NCBI GenBank assembly: GCA_017548125.1 | Contig: JAFYNK010000017.1 | Location: forward strand, 1 to 54,763 | DNA: 54,763 bases | Direction of reading: 5' to 3' | From: Bacteroidales bacterium | GTDB lineage: Bacteria > Bacteroidota > Bacteroidia > Bacteroidales > F082 | Shown here: positions 38,373 through 48,737 of the stretch, piece after piece | How the letters are laid out: each line of letters starts with the position of its first letter | Position numbering within the stretch: the first letter of the stretch is position 1 | The notes under the pieces: model-generated | Seen by the model: the letters and a program-made list of their open reading frames with translations, nothing else | What the model was told of the DNA's origin: nothing | Databases searched by the model: none | Translations under genes and position numbers: made by a program

Positions 38373-38426
38373 CTATTGGCTGTTGGCCGTTGGCTTTTGT
38401 TCTTGCCAATGGCTAATAGCCAATAG
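38373..38426. repeat. CTATTGGC-type hairpin spacer
   Basis: CTATTGGCTGTTGGCCGTTG at the left pairs with GGCTAATAGCCAATAG at the right, an imperfect inverted repeat of about 22 bp between the tRNA and glnS genes. It is one of several low-complexity hairpin spacers in the window. Confidence 0.8.
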
Positions 38427-38468
38427 TTTCATATTGCAAAGATACACTTTTTTCTTTTTTTCCAATAA

Positions 38469-40208
38469 TTATTTTTGTGGTAATTGGAATGTATCTTTAA
38501 GTGTCACTGTTCTGTTGAAGACGAGGTGTTCAGCTGTGCTGTCTTTATCAGCTGTGAAGTAACCTATTCTTTGGAATTGGAAATGATCGAGAGGTTTTGC
38601 GTCGGCGAGGTATTGTTCGACGTAGCATTCTGTTCTTATTTCCAATGAGTTAGGATTGATTACTTGTTTCATTGCTTCGAGAGCCGAGCATTGTTGCTCT
38701 TCTTGGATAGCAGCGATTGCTTCGCGAGGGTTGGCTTCTTTCCACAATCTGTCATACATTCTCACTTCAGCTTTGATGCAATGATCGCAGCTAACCCAGT
38801 GTAATGTGCCTTTCACCTTGCGGTTAGCTCCAGCCATGCCGCTCTTTGTATCTGGATCGTATTCTGCATAAACTTCAACAACATTGCCGTCTTTGTCTTT
38901 CTTGCAACCTGTACATTTTACGATATAAGCATTCTTCAAACGTACTTCGTTGCCAGGTGTCATGCGGAAATATTTCTTTGGAGCGTCTTCCATAAAGTCT
39001 TCACGTTCCATCCATAATTCACGGCTGAAAGTGATGTTGTGTACGCCTGAGTTTTCATCTTCAGGATTGTTGACAGCTTCCATTTCTTCTGACTGACCTT
39101 CTGGATAGTTAGTGATAACCAATTTCACAGGATTTACAACAGCAGAGACGCGTGTCGCACGAGCGTTAAGGTCTTCACGGATTGTACTTTCAAGAAGTGC
39201 GAAGTCGTTGATAGCTTCGTATGTTGTATAACCAATCTTATCAATAAGTTTATGAATTGACTCTGGAGTGTAACCACGACGACGGAAACCGCAGATAGTA
39301 GGCATTCGAGGATCGTCCCAGCCATTTACAAGACCTTCCTTAACAAGGATGAGAAGGTTACGCTTGCTCAATAAAGTATAGTTGAAATTCAATTTATTGA
39401 ATTCATATTGACGTGGACGATGATCATCAAGGTCTTTTTGTTCTTTCAATTCATCGATGAAATAATCGTATAATGGACGGTGAACAACGAATTCAAGCGT
39501 ACATAATGAGTGTGTAACACCTTCAAAATAATCGCTTTCACCATGAGCGAAGTCATACATCGGATATGCGTTCCATGTTGTTCCAGTGCGATGGTGAGGT
39601 GTCTTAACAACGCGATAAATGATAGGGTCGCGGAAGTGCATATTTGAATTTGCCATGTCTATCTTGGCACGAAGAACCATCTTGCCTTCTTCAATCTCGC
39701 CATTGTTCATCTTATGGAAAAGTTCCAACGACTCTTCTACCGGTCGGTTACGATAAGGGCTTTCTGTTCCTGGAACTGTTGGCGTTCCTTTCTGAGCAGC
39801 AATTTCTTCTGAACTTTGCTCATCTATATATGCTTTACCTTCTTTTATCAAACGGATTGCAAAATCCCAAAGCTGTTGAAAATAATCTGATGCATAATAT
39901 TCATTAGCCCATTTATATCCAAGCCATTGAATATCTTCCTTGATAGCATCTACATATTCTGTATCTTCTTTTGTTGGGTTGGTGTCATCAAAACGAAGAT
40001 TACATACGCCATTATATTTTTCAGCAATGCCAAAGTCAAGGCAAATAGCTTTAGCATGACCAATATGAAGATAACCATTTGGTTCTGGAGGGAATCGTGT
40101 TTGAACACGTCCATCGTTCTTACCATTTTGCAAATCTTCTACCACCTTTGCTTCAATGAAGTTCAGTGATTTCTTTTCTTCTTTTTCAGTTTCTTTAAAA
40201 TCAGTCAT
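38469..40208 (-). CDS. glnS: Glutaminyl-tRNA synthetase
   Basis: This 579-aa class I synthetase has HIGH at about residues 48-51 (PPEPNGYLHIGHAKAI) and the KMSKS-type loop LLSKRNL. The start at 40208 (MTDFKETEKEEKK) is chosen over an ATG at 40229 that adds only MQQIFID. It charges tRNA-Gln directly. It is the first host gene right of the prophage. Confidence 0.95.
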   Translation of the reverse strand: MTDFKETEKEEKKSLNFIEAKVVEDLQNGKNDGRVQTRFPPEPNGYLHIGHAKAICLDFGIAEKYNGVCNLRFDDTNPTKEDTEYVDAIKEDIQWLGYKWANEYYASDYFQQLWDFAIRLIKEGKAYIDEQSSEEIAAQKGTPTVPGTESPYRNRPVEESLELFHKMNNGEIEEGKMVLRAKIDMANSNMHFRDPIIYRVVKTPHHRTGTTWNAYPMYDFAHGESDYFEGVTHSLCTLEFVVHRPLYDYFIDELKEQKDLDDHRPRQYEFNKLNFNYTLLSKRNLLILVKEGLVNGWDDPRMPTICGFRRRGYTPESIHKLIDKIGYTTYEAINDFALLESTIREDLNARATRVSAVVNPVKLVITNYPEGQSEEMEAVNNPEDENSGVHNITFSRELWMEREDFMEDAPKKYFRMTPGNEVRLKNAYIVKCTGCKKDKDGNVVEVYAEYDPDTKSGMAGANRKVKGTLHWVSCDHCIKAEVRMYDRLWKEANPREAIAAIQEEQQCSALEAMKQVINPNSLEIRTECYVEQYLADAKPLDHFQFQRIGYFTADKDSTAEHLVFNRTVTLKDTFQLPQK

Positions 40209-40472
40209 ATCTATAAAAATTTGTTGCAAAAATAATAATAAATAAGGTATTTAATATTCTCACTTATATATTTTTTTTAAGACATTTTCTATTTATCAAA
40301 ACAACTTGACTTCTTATCTTAAAACAATAAAATCTTAATTGAAATTAACAAAAATCCAACTCAATATCCAATACTACATAAAAATCATATCTTAATGATT
40401 ATTCGTCAATTATATTTTTAATTTATACTACAAGATTGTGTATCTTTGCAAATCGAAACAAATCATCACAAA

Positions 40473-42248
40473 ATGAGAAAAATATTATTTATATTCATCG
40501 CTTTATTTTCCTTTTTAGAGATATATGGACAAGGAAAAGAAAAAACAAATAACAACAACGATATAAACAGAATAATATTACATGAAAACAGATTCGACAA
40601 ACTTATAGATCTGGCCGAATCTTATATGAAAACCAATCCCGAATTTGCCTTTAGCTGCGCATATAAGGCTGAAGAAATAGCAAACCAAACAAACGACAAA
40701 AAGAAACAAGCTTGCAGCAAGATAACAATCGGCGACATTTTTAACAAAAACAACATCTACTCTCTATCGGTTGGATATTACGAAAACGCAGTCAATGACT
40801 TGCTCAGCATCAAGGACTACGTCACCATTAATGAGATTTACATAAAAATCGCAGAACTCTATAGAAACAACTATATTGACAGCAGATGGAGCAACGAGGC
40901 AATGGAGAACGCTCTCCATTACGCACAAATGACCAATAACCAAAACATCATAATCAAGACAAATATAGAATATGCAGAAATTCTATTGTCGCAGAAAAAC
41001 CATAAAGACGCTTTAAAGTATTACAACAAAATACTTAAATATGACATCAACGACAATACAATCAACAAAATAGCGAAAGCATTAACAAGTATAGCCAACA
41101 TCAAAGCAGCCGAAAAGAATTATCAAGAAGCACTGATTTTGGCCGACTCTTCCTTAAAACTGTCAAAAAATAAAGACAAAATATTGACAATAAACAATTA
41201 TGGACTCAAAGGTCACGTCTTCGACTCTATCATGATGTTCGATTCTGCGAAAAACTACTACAATAAAGCCGCAGCTCTCGCTTTTGAAACAGAAAATTTC
41301 GACTTATGCTCCGAATATATGCATAAAATAGGCTTGCTCAATATAAATCACAACAAAATAAATGAAGCTATAACAGTATTTAAGATACTTAGCGACAGCA
41401 CCGAGAAATTCAAAATGTACGACTATTGCAACAACGCATTCTATCAATTATCGAAATGTCATGCAATACTCGGCAACTACAATGAAGCTTATAGATTGTT
41501 AAATAAATATGACATATACAATACTATAGCCAACAATCAAAGACAAGAAAAGAAAATCAAAGACATCAACACCAATTATCTTCTAGCATTAAACTTCAAT
41601 GAGATAAAAACTAAAGAAATCGAGAGTGAAAATATCAAAAAAAACAAACAAAATATGATAATATTGACTTTAGGCGCAATCATCTTTCTCACATCGATTA
41701 TGGTCATTTTGATACTTTTCACCAAAAACAAATATCTGCAGCATAAATCTATGGAGACATCATACGAGCAGCAACTCAAGATTGATAAAATGGAAAACGA
41801 ATTGATGGAGATACAGTTGAAAAGCAATAAAGAGTCGCTCATCAATCTGGCTCTGCACTTCAAGTCATATATAGAATACATCAATCCGCTAAAAGCCAAA
41901 CTGAAAGAAGCCATCGATGCGCCTGAAAACGAGCAAAAAGTCAAGCTGAAGAATATCTATATGGAAATGCAAAACAACAATGGCTTGTTTAACAACACAG
42001 AAAATCTGTACAAGCAAATCAATGACATTTATAAAGATTTCATCGATAGGCTTGAGCAGAAATATCCTACTATAACAAAGTCTGAAAAACGACTTTGTGC
42101 TATGTTATACATCAATATGTCGAGCAAAGAAATAGCCGTCATATCCAACACTACAATTCGAAGCGTTGAGACATCACGCTACAGATTGAGAAAAAAATTC
42201 AATCTATCACGAGATGAAGACATGGTAAACTTCCTAAGAACGATATAA
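40473..42248 (+). CDS. TPR-containing membrane regulator with LuxR-type HTH
   Basis: This 591-aa protein has a signal peptide (MRKILFIFIALFSFLEIYGQ), tetratricopeptide-like repeats (about 25-365), a TM helix (about 395-415: MIILTLGAIIFLTSIMVILI), a coiled coil and a C-terminal helix-turn-helix (about 540-590: LYINMSSKEIAVISNTTIRS, SRYRLRKKF). This periplasmic-sensor layout is common in Bacteroidota. The -7 element TATCTTTG lies at 40441-40448. The target genes are unknown. I see nothing else in 40209-40440. Confidence 0.85.
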   Translation: MRKILFIFIALFSFLEIYGQGKEKTNNNNDINRIILHENRFDKLIDLAESYMKTNPEFAFSCAYKAEEIANQTNDKKKQACSKITIGDIFNKNNIYSLSVGYYENAVNDLLSIKDYVTINEIYIKIAELYRNNYIDSRWSNEAMENALHYAQMTNNQNIIIKTNIEYAEILLSQKNHKDALKYYNKILKYDINDNTINKIAKALTSIANIKAAEKNYQEALILADSSLKLSKNKDKILTINNYGLKGHVFDSIMMFDSAKNYYNKAAALAFETENFDLCSEYMHKIGLLNINHNKINEAITVFKILSDSTEKFKMYDYCNNAFYQLSKCHAILGNYNEAYRLLNKYDIYNTIANNQRQEKKIKDINTNYLLALNFNEIKTKEIESENIKKNKQNMIILTLGAIIFLTSIMVILILFTKNKYLQHKSMETSYEQQLKIDKMENELMEIQLKSNKESLINLALHFKSYIEYINPLKAKLKEAIDAPENEQKVKLKNIYMEMQNNNGLFNNTENLYKQINDIYKDFIDRLEQKYPTITKSEKRLCAMLYINMSSKEIAVISNTTIRSVETSRYRLRKKFNLSRDEDMVNFLRTI

Positions 42249-42461
42249 TCTATATTTTTCAGATAAAAAAACAAGATAATAAATACGACTATAGTATTTG
42301 TAAAAATAAAGTAAAAATAATTAAAATATCGTATATATTTTTTAGCTAATTCATTATTATTCAATATATGATTATATTTTTTGTAGTATTATTTTCAGCA
42401 TAAAATACATTAAAAAAATGAAGAGAAAATTCAAAAACATCGTATTTTAACCACAACACTA

Positions 42462-42491
42462 TTGACAGAAAAATATTTTGACCTATATTTG
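42462..42491 (+). promoter_or_regulatory. Canonical promoter of an orphan RNA unit
   Basis: TTG (42462-42464), exactly 19 nt, TATATTTG (42484-42491). It drives the small RNA 42497-42576 only. Confidence 0.8.
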
Positions 42492-42496
42492 CATCA

Positions 42497-42576
42497 CACA
42501 AGTACTAAACATTCTCTATAGCTTTGTAAGTAGTTTGGTTTATTAATGCAATTGGGCGCTCCCCGCGCCCTTTTTT
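42497..42576 (+). ncRNA. Orphan chromosomal small RNA candidate
   Basis: About 80 nt between a canonical promoter and the terminator GGGCGC-TCCCC-GCGCCC plus T6. No start codon with a meaningful frame is present, and the next gene (42640) has its own -7 element TATATTTG at 42615-42622. The region 42249-42461 is otherwise AT-rich without visible signals. Confidence 0.7.
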
Positions 42577-42639
42577 ATTTTCATCAAAAACAATATGTAA
42601 TATACATTATTTATTATATTTGCCGAAAATAAATGCATC

Positions 42640-43926
42640 ATGAAAAAACTCATCTACAGATTCACACTACTCCTTTTATTAATCACATCATTTTCATTTA
42701 AATCAAATGCGCAATATGATGTATATTTCGAGAACCAGCAGCTAAGAATAGACTATTATATATTTGGCAATGCCGATTCTTGTTATTACGCTCTCGACAA
42801 ATACGTAATGGAGCCTGTCTGGGGCGGAGCACGCAACAATCTAATCGACAGTTTAGGTTATGGCGACTATTCATTCGAGGTTTACCTTAACGATTCTGAC
42901 GTGATGATTTATTCGAGAGGATACTGCAATCTTTTTGGAGAATGGCAGACAACACCTGAAGCTGAAGTCATCACAAAAGGCTTCAACGAATCTGTCATCA
43001 TGCCTTATCCTAAAGAAACAGTAGATGTGGTATTCTACATGAGAAACTACGACGGTCTGATGATTGAAAAAATGAGACTCACAATAGACCCTAAAAACTA
43101 TTTCATCCAAGACCCTCAAAAATACAATTATTCTATCCTTAACGTCCACGGCAGCTATTCTCCAGACAAAGCCGTTGACATCGTAATACTTCCTGACGGA
43201 TACACAGAAGAAGAAATGGGCAAATTCGTGCTCGACTGCAATTTCTTCAAAGAATGTCTCTTCTCTTACGAACCTTATACATCATATCAAGACAGATTCA
43301 ACATCAAAGCCATTATGGTTCCTTCAAAAGATTCAGGAATCACTATTCCAGCTGAAGACATTTGGAAAAACACCGCTGTCAACTGTTCATTCTATACATT
43401 TGATTCTGAACGTTATTGTATGTCGTACGACAACCAATCTATCAGAAATCTGGCAGGCATGGTTCCTTACGACCAGATTTACATCTTAGCCAACACCTCA
43501 AAATATGGAGGCGGCGGAATCTATAATTTCTATTGCGTAAGTTCAACCGACGACCATTTCTCTTCAGATGTCATCATACACGAATTCGGCCATGGTTTCG
43601 CTGGCTTAGGCGATGAATATTACGACGATTCAGGCTCATACGAAGAGTTCTACAATTTAAGCATAGAACCTTGGGAACCTAATATTACAACATTAGTCGA
43701 TTTTGACAGAAAATGGAAAGACATGTTAAAAAAGAAGACACCTGTTCCAACACCAGAAGACAATAAATATATAAATGAAGTCGGTGTTTTTGAAGGCGGC
43801 GGCTATGAGCCTAAAGGCGTCTATCGTCCAAAAATGGATTGCCTCATGAAGACATTCAAAGGAGACAAATTCTGTGAAGTCTGTCACAAGGCAATCGAGA
43901 AAATGATTTTATATTATACAGAATAA
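42640..43926 (+). CDS. Peptidase M64 family protein
   Basis: This 428-aa exported protein has a signal peptide (about 1-24, ending FKSNAQ), a beta-rich N-terminal domain and a metallopeptidase domain with HEFGHGFAGLGDEYYD; the first zinc His is residue 314. This is the M64 (IgA peptidase-like) pattern. Several Cys in the C-terminal part (CLMKTFKGDKFCEVCH) may form disulphides or bind metal. Members are secreted or surface proteases; the substrate here is unknown. Confidence 0.88.
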   Translation: MKKLIYRFTLLLLLITSFSFKSNAQYDVYFENQQLRIDYYIFGNADSCYYALDKYVMEPVWGGARNNLIDSLGYGDYSFEVYLNDSDVMIYSRGYCNLFGEWQTTPEAEVITKGFNESVIMPYPKETVDVVFYMRNYDGLMIEKMRLTIDPKNYFIQDPQKYNYSILNVHGSYSPDKAVDIVILPDGYTEEEMGKFVLDCNFFKECLFSYEPYTSYQDRFNIKAIMVPSKDSGITIPAEDIWKNTAVNCSFYTFDSERYCMSYDNQSIRNLAGMVPYDQIYILANTSKYGGGGIYNFYCVSSTDDHFSSDVIIHEFGHGFAGLGDEYYDDSGSYEEFYNLSIEPWEPNITTLVDFDRKWKDMLKKKTPVPTPEDNKYINEVGVFEGGGYEPKGVYRPKMDCLMKTFKGDKFCEVCHKAIEKMILYYTE

Positions 43927-43931
43927 ATCTT

Positions 43932-44582
43932 TTAAAGAGCTTTAGCGAAAGCATCTACAAGATTATAAGCGTCTTCGTAGATGTCTTTTAAAGTTGATTC
44001 TAACATAAAACACGGCGTGGTGAAAATCTTGTTTTTCAAATCAGATGTCACTCCGCCGTTTTTTGTAGCTTCATGATGCGCACCCATCTTTACAATATCC
44101 TTTGCAGGGCCACATTCATCATTTCCAAGAGTGATAGTAATATCCTTCAAAACATTAGCAAGCAAAACAGGAGCTATGCACATAGCTGCTATAGGTTTGT
44201 TTTGTTCATGAATCTTCACGATAGCATCTCTAACTTCAGGAAGTACAGTCATTTGCATCCCATCAATAAAATATGTGAAAAGATTATTAGCGACGCCTAC
44301 TCCACCAGGAATTGCGAGTCCGTCAAAGTTATCAGCCTTAAATTCCGTCATAGGAAGGATTTCGCCTCTAACAATACGAGCTGCCTCAAGCATCATATTA
44401 CGTTCTTCATTAACGACTTCTCCAGTAACATGATTTACAACATGATATTGATTCATATCTGGTGCAAAACATTGATATTTAATGCCATGTTGATCAAGAG
44501 CGAGCAACAATGTAACCGTTTCATTTATTTCAGAACCGTCTTTAGTTCCGCAACCTGCCAAAATAACTGCTATGTTTTTCAT
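43932..44582 (-). CDS. elbB: Isoprenoid biosynthesis glyoxalase ElbB
   Basis: This 216-aa DJ-1/PfpI-superfamily protein has VILAGCGTKDGSEI at the N-terminus, GLAIPGGVGVANNL, and the nucleophile elbow region IAAMCIAPVLLANVL with Cys near residue 135. Length and sequence match ElbB/GlxA-like proteins. It ends 5 nt behind the M64 gene on the opposite strand and lies just before cvpA in a minus-strand run. Confidence 0.9.
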   Translation of the reverse strand: MKNIAVILAGCGTKDGSEINETVTLLLALDQHGIKYQCFAPDMNQYHVVNHVTGEVVNEERNMMLEAARIVRGEILPMTEFKADNFDGLAIPGGVGVANNLFTYFIDGMQMTVLPEVRDAIVKIHEQNKPIAAMCIAPVLLANVLKDITITLGNDECGPAKDIVKMGAHHEATKNGGVTSDLKNKIFTTPCFMLESTLKDIYEDAYNLVDAFAKAL

Positions 44583-44590
44583 TTTATTTC

Positions 44591-45130
44591 TTATTTAGTT
44601 AAACTTGTTTCAATAACATCTTCTATTCTTTCAAGGCCGTTGTCGATAGATTCTTTCACCACATCGTGATTTTTATAAAGAACACTAGCAATACCTTCTA
44701 CTTTTGGATATAAAAAAGAATCTGTTTTTATTTCATCTAATATTGATGAAAATCCTAACACATTTAATATCAATATAAAGACACTTGTTATCAATGCTCC
44801 TTTAACAGCTCCGAAGACAAAACCTCCAATTTTATCCAAGAATCCAAGGCTTACAGCTTCCACCAAGGAGCTAATCAAACGTCCCAAGAATCTCACTAGA
44901 ATCAACACCGCGACGAATGTAATGATGAACGCCACTATTGCGACAATGTCGTTATTGTCTTTAATGAATCCTGACATCCAAGCTGCTACCGTGTCAGAGA
45001 AGAACATTGCGCCATAGATACCAACAATATAAGAAGCCAAATAAAAAGCCTCGATAATAAGTCCTTTTCTTAATCCTGCAAAAGCAAAAATCAAAAGAAT
45101 CAGTCCGATAATTACATCTAATACACTCAT
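44591..45130 (-). CDS. cvpA: CvpA family membrane protein
   Basis: This 179-aa protein has four hydrophobic segments and the CvpA start MSVLDVIIGLILLIFAFAGL with RKGLIIEAFYL. The family is linked to envelope stress and colicin V production. It sits between elbB and the ABC transporter genes. Confidence 0.88.
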   Translation of the reverse strand: MSVLDVIIGLILLIFAFAGLRKGLIIEAFYLASYIVGIYGAMFFSDTVAAWMSGFIKDNNDIVAIVAFIITFVAVLILVRFLGRLISSLVEAVSLGFLDKIGGFVFGAVKGALITSVFILILNVLGFSSILDEIKTDSFLYPKVEGIASVLYKNHDVVKESIDNGLERIEDVIETSLTK

Positions 45131-45140
45131 AACTAATAAT

Positions 45141-45890
45141 TTAAATAGATTTTATTCTTTTTGTTAATTCTGTTGAGAACAAGAAATCATTCAATTCCTT
45201 ATTATCTGATTTCATGACAGATTTGTTATCACCTCTCCACCACATTTTACCTCCATAGATAAAATTAATCGTCTGACCAATTTTAATAACGGAATTGATA
45301 TCGTGAGTGTTAATAACAGTCGTCATATTATATTCTTCTGTAATTTCCTTGATAAGGTCGTCGATGAGTTCAGCCGTAAGAGGGTCGAGTCCGGAATTAG
45401 GTTCGTCGCAGAACAGATATTTCGGGCTGTTGGATATTGCCCTTGCGATGGCGACGCGTTTCATCATGCCGCCGCTGAGTTCTGAAGTTGCCAATTTATT
45501 TATTCCACTGAGATTCACTCTATTAAGACAAAAATTCACTCTTTCAAGTTTCTCTTCATAACTCATGTCGGTAAACATATTAAGAGGGAACATCACGTTT
45601 TCTTCCACATTCATAGAGTCGAAGAGAGCGCCGCCTTGAAAAAGCACTCCCATTTCCTTACGGATATCTATTTTATGTTTTTCCTTAGTGTTCGAAAAAG
45701 GACGATTGTCGAAACTGACATTTCCTTTGTCAGGCTCAAACAATCCAGTACAAATCTTCATCAACACTGTCTTTCCTGAACCACTTTGACCAATGATAAG
45801 GTTTGTCTTTCCTCTTTCAAAGGTAAGTGTAACGTCATCCAAGACAAGTTTTTCACCAAATTTCTTTGTTATATTCTCTACCTTTATCAT
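45141..45890 (-). CDS. mlaF: ABC transporter ATPase, MlaF-like
   Basis: This 249-aa ATPase has Walker A GQSGSGKTVL, signature LSGGMMKRVAIARAI and Walker B LFCDEPNSGLDP. It pairs with the permease gene that overlaps by 4 nt, and probably moves phospholipids between membranes as in the Mla/MCE system. No MCE-domain (MlaD) gene is in this operon; it may lie elsewhere. Confidence 0.88.
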   Translation of the reverse strand: MIKVENITKKFGEKLVLDDVTLTFERGKTNLIIGQSGSGKTVLMKICTGLFEPDKGNVSFDNRPFSNTKEKHKIDIRKEMGVLFQGGALFDSMNVEENVMFPLNMFTDMSYEEKLERVNFCLNRVNLSGINKLATSELSGGMMKRVAIARAISNSPKYLFCDEPNSGLDPLTAELIDDLIKEITEEYNMTTVINTHDINSVIKIGQTINFIYGGKMWWRGDNKSVMKSDNKELNDFLFSTELTKRIKSI

Positions 45891-46621
45891 GTCAAAAGCA
45901 TCTGTGTTAAAATCAAATCAAAAATTATAATTGCTATACTGCTTACGACAACAGCTTTAGTGCTTGCCTTTCCTACTTCGACCGAGCCGCCTTTAACCAC
46001 ATAACCCACATAACTCGAGATTGACGTGATTAAAAAAGCGAAGACGACAGTCTTTATCATAGCGAATGTCAACGAGAAAGGTTCAAACCAAGACCTCAAT
46101 CCGACGACATAGTTTGTCGGAGTGATGACGCCTGTGAAAACACAAGCCAGCCAGCCACCTAAAATACCGATGACGATACTAAAGACAATAAGAACCGGGA
46201 TGAAGAACAGACAGGAAATGATTTTAGGCAGGATAAGATAATTGGCAGGATTTACTCCCATCACCTTAAGTGCGTCAATCTGTTGAGTAACACGCATTGT
46301 TCCAAGTTCAGAAGCTATCTGAGAGCCGAGCTTGCCCGCAAGAATAAGACTTATCATCGTTGGAGAGAACTCAAGGACAATCATCTGACGAGCCGAAAAA
46401 CCGATGAGCTTTTCTGGCAAAAGAGGATTGTCGGTATTATACGCGACCAAGATAGTGGCAACAGCTCCGACAAAGACAGAAAGAATCAAAACAATTCCTA
46501 TTGAAGTAAAACCGAGATTATAGAACTCATGCAACAGTCGCTTCCTGAATATTAACGACTTGTCAGGCTTACGAAAAACCTGAGACATCAATATGACATA
46601 ATCGCCTAATCTTTTCAACAT
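45887..46621 (-). CDS. mlaE: ABC transporter permease, MlaE-like
   Basis: This 244-aa permease from ATG 46621 (MLKRLGDYVILMSQVFRKPD) has five or six TM segments and the typical QMIVLEFSPTMISLILAGKL and GSQIASELGTMRVTQQIDAL stretches of MlaE. An ATG at 46675 would add 18 residues before this point and is less likely. Its ATGA overlap with mlaF shows coupling. Confidence 0.88.
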   Translation of the reverse strand: MLKRLGDYVILMSQVFRKPDKSLIFRKRLLHEFYNLGFTSIGIVLILSVFVGAVATILVAYNTDNPLLPEKLIGFSARQMIVLEFSPTMISLILAGKLGSQIASELGTMRVTQQIDALKVMGVNPANYLILPKIISCLFFIPVLIVFSIVIGILGGWLACVFTGVITPTNYVVGLRSWFEPFSLTFAMIKTVVFAFLITSISSYVGYVVKGGSVEVGKASTKAVVVSSIAIIIFDLILTQMLLT

Positions 46622-46694
46622 AATGTCTGTTTTTTGAATGCGTAAAATTACATCTTTTTTAATTATGTACATCACAACAATAAAATTTTGCGTT

Positions 46695-46726
46695 TTGATT
46701 TTTTTAGAAATAAATAATTATCTTTG
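46695..46726 (+). promoter_or_regulatory. Promoter of the ftsX-uppP-truB operon
   Basis: TTG (46695), 21 nt, TATCTTTG (46719-46726), about 18 nt before the ftsX start; divergent to mlaE. Confidence 0.75.
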
Positions 46727-46744
46727 CAAAGAAATAAATTACGG

Positions 46745-47626
46745 ATGTATTCTGAAAATAAGTCAACAAAAAGAAGATTTGCTGGTTCGTATTTTGTCTC
46801 GCTGATGAGCATTATGCTGGTGCTTTTCATGCTTGGCATGTACGCATTTATCGTCATTTATGCCGATAGAATGTTGACATACGTCAAAGAAAACATCGGA
46901 TTTGAAGTCGTCATAAAAAGCAACACAAAAGAATCTTCAATAATAAGCCTAAAAGACGAAATCAGCAAAAAAGATTATATCAAATCGATAGAATATATCA
47001 GCAAAGAAGAAGCGACAAACAGGCTGAAAGAAGACCTTGGTGAAGACTTCCTCAAATGGCTCGGCGATGTAGAAAACCCTTTACTTCCTTCATTAGACAT
47101 CAGATTCATAGCCGATTACGCCAACAGCGACAGCATGGCAATGGCAGAAAGATGGATCAGCAAAAAACCAATAGTCAAGGAAGTCATCTACCAAAAGACT
47201 CTGACAAACACCATCAACGACAATATCAACAAGATTAAAATCGTCTTGTTCGTCATAAGCCTCATCTTGCTTCTTATCGCAATAACATTGATCAATCACA
47301 CTATCAGACTTTCTATTTATTCAAAACGATTTATCGTAAGAACGATGCAACTTGTCGGCGCAACAAAAGGATTTGTCATGAAACCGTTCTTGAAAACATT
47401 CATGACACAAGGTCTCATCGCCGCACTCATCGCACTGACACTCATCACATTAACTATAATAGGAATAAACGATTATTTGCCTGAATTTGATATGGATAAA
47501 GGCAACGGATACATAATGACGATTTATGTCTCCGTCATTTTCACAAGTCTTGTCATAACTTCGTTATCCACATATTTTTCGATGAGAAAATATCTCAATG
47601 CCGACATTGACAAATTTTACATGTAA
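46745..47626 (+). CDS. ftsX: Cell division protein FtsX
   Basis: This 293-aa protein from ATG 46745 has the FtsX layout: one TM helix near 20-42, a periplasmic domain, then three TM helices in the second half with the FtsX/MacB-type loop VRTMQLVGATKGFVMKPFL. It works with FtsE to activate cell-wall hydrolases. Gene order with DUF3098, uppP and truB is common in Bacteroidota. Confidence 0.9.
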   Translation: MYSENKSTKRRFAGSYFVSLMSIMLVLFMLGMYAFIVIYADRMLTYVKENIGFEVVIKSNTKESSIISLKDEISKKDYIKSIEYISKEEATNRLKEDLGEDFLKWLGDVENPLLPSLDIRFIADYANSDSMAMAERWISKKPIVKEVIYQKTLTNTINDNINKIKIVLFVISLILLLIAITLINHTIRLSIYSKRFIVRTMQLVGATKGFVMKPFLKTFMTQGLIAALIALTLITLTIIGINDYLPEFDMDKGNGYIMTIYVSVIFTSLVITSLSTYFSMRKYLNADIDKFYM

Positions 47627-47643
47627 CAAATAAAACATTAAAT

Positions 47644-47916
47644 ATGAGTAAGTTAGATAAAAACAACAAAAACATTAAAAACGAACAGGAAAACGGAACA
47701 GAAATGCCTTTTGGCCGTGATAATTACCTTTGGGTCATAATAGGATTGGCATTTCTACTCATCGGATTCTTATTGATGATAGGAGGCGGTTCCGACAACC
47801 CTGACGTTTTCAACGAAGCTATTTTCAACTTCCGCCGACTCACCTTGGCTCCAATACTCGTACTGATTGGATTCGGCATACAGATTTATGCCATCATGAA
47901 AAAACCTAGGAATTAA
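47644..47916 (+). CDS. DUF3098 membrane protein
   Basis: This 90-aa protein has two TM helices (about 30-48 and 66-84) and the DUF3098 core PFGRDNYLWVIIGLAFLLIG. Its function is unknown; it is regularly found between ftsX and uppP in Bacteroidota. Confidence 0.88.
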   Translation: MSKLDKNNKNIKNEQENGTEMPFGRDNYLWVIIGLAFLLIGFLLMIGGGSDNPDVFNEAIFNFRRLTLAPILVLIGFGIQIYAIMKKPRN

Positions 47917-47932
47917 TTAAAAAACTAAAATC

Positions 47933-48736
47933 ATGAATTGGTTAGAAGCTTTATTATTAGGAATACTTCAAGGATTAACAGAATTTTTACCTGTTAGCAG
48001 CAGCGGACATTTGACAATAGGACAAGAATTATTAAACCTCAACACATCGGCTGCCGACAATTTATTATTCACAGTGACAGTTCACGCAGCTACAGTATTA
48101 AGCACCATTGTTATCCTCTGGAAAGAGATAGAAGACTTGTTCAAGGGAACATTCTTCAACATGAAATGGAATGCAGAGAAAGAATATGTATCTAAGATTT
48201 TACTTTCAATCATTCCTGTGATGATTGTAGGATTGTTTTTCAAAGACCAAATTGAAGCCATCTTCGGCAGCGGCTTGCTGATTGTAGGATGCTGTCTTCT
48301 TCTCACGGCGACATTACTTACATTTGCATATTACGCAAAGCCTCGCAAAAAAGAAACCATCTCCTACCGCGACGCTTTCATCATCGGTTTAGGTCAAGCC
48401 TTGGCTGTATTGCCAGGTCTGTCACGTTCTGGAACCACCATCGCTACAGGTCTTATCCTCGGAAATAAAAAGGAAAGCATCGCACAATTCTCATTCCTCA
48501 TGGTATTGATTCCTATATTAGGCGAGACATTTTTGAATGTCATCGACATGATAAAAGAACCAGCTCTCTTAGGTGGAATCGGAGCCATGCCATTATTAGT
48601 AGGATTTATGGGTGCGTTCCTTTCTGGATGTCTGGCATGTAAATTCATGATTAACTTGGTCAAGAAAGGCAAGCTGATTTATTTCGCAATATACTGCGCT
48701 ATCGCTGGTGTAATAACAATAATCTTCGCTTTATAA
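47933..48736 (+). CDS. uppP: Undecaprenyl-diphosphatase UppP (BacA)
   Basis: This 267-aa multi-TM protein has the signatures [16 protein letters not shown] near 13-28 and [20 protein letters not shown] near 150-170. It recycles undecaprenyl diphosphate for cell-wall synthesis and confers basal bacitracin tolerance. It precedes truB by one base. Confidence 0.95.
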   Translation: MNWLEALLLGILQGLTEFLPVSSSGHLTIGQELLNLNTSAADNLLFTVTVHAATVLSTIVILWKEIEDLFKGTFFNMKWNAEKEYVSKILLSIIPVMIVGLFFKDQIEAIFGSGLLIVGCCLLLTATLLTFAYYAKPRKKETISYRDAFIIGLGQALAVLPGLSRSGTTIATGLILGNKKESIAQFSFLMVLIPILGETFLNVIDMIKEPALLGGIGAMPLLVGFMGAFLSGCLACKFMINLVKKGKLIYFAIYCAIAGVITIIFAL

Positions 48737-48737
48737 T

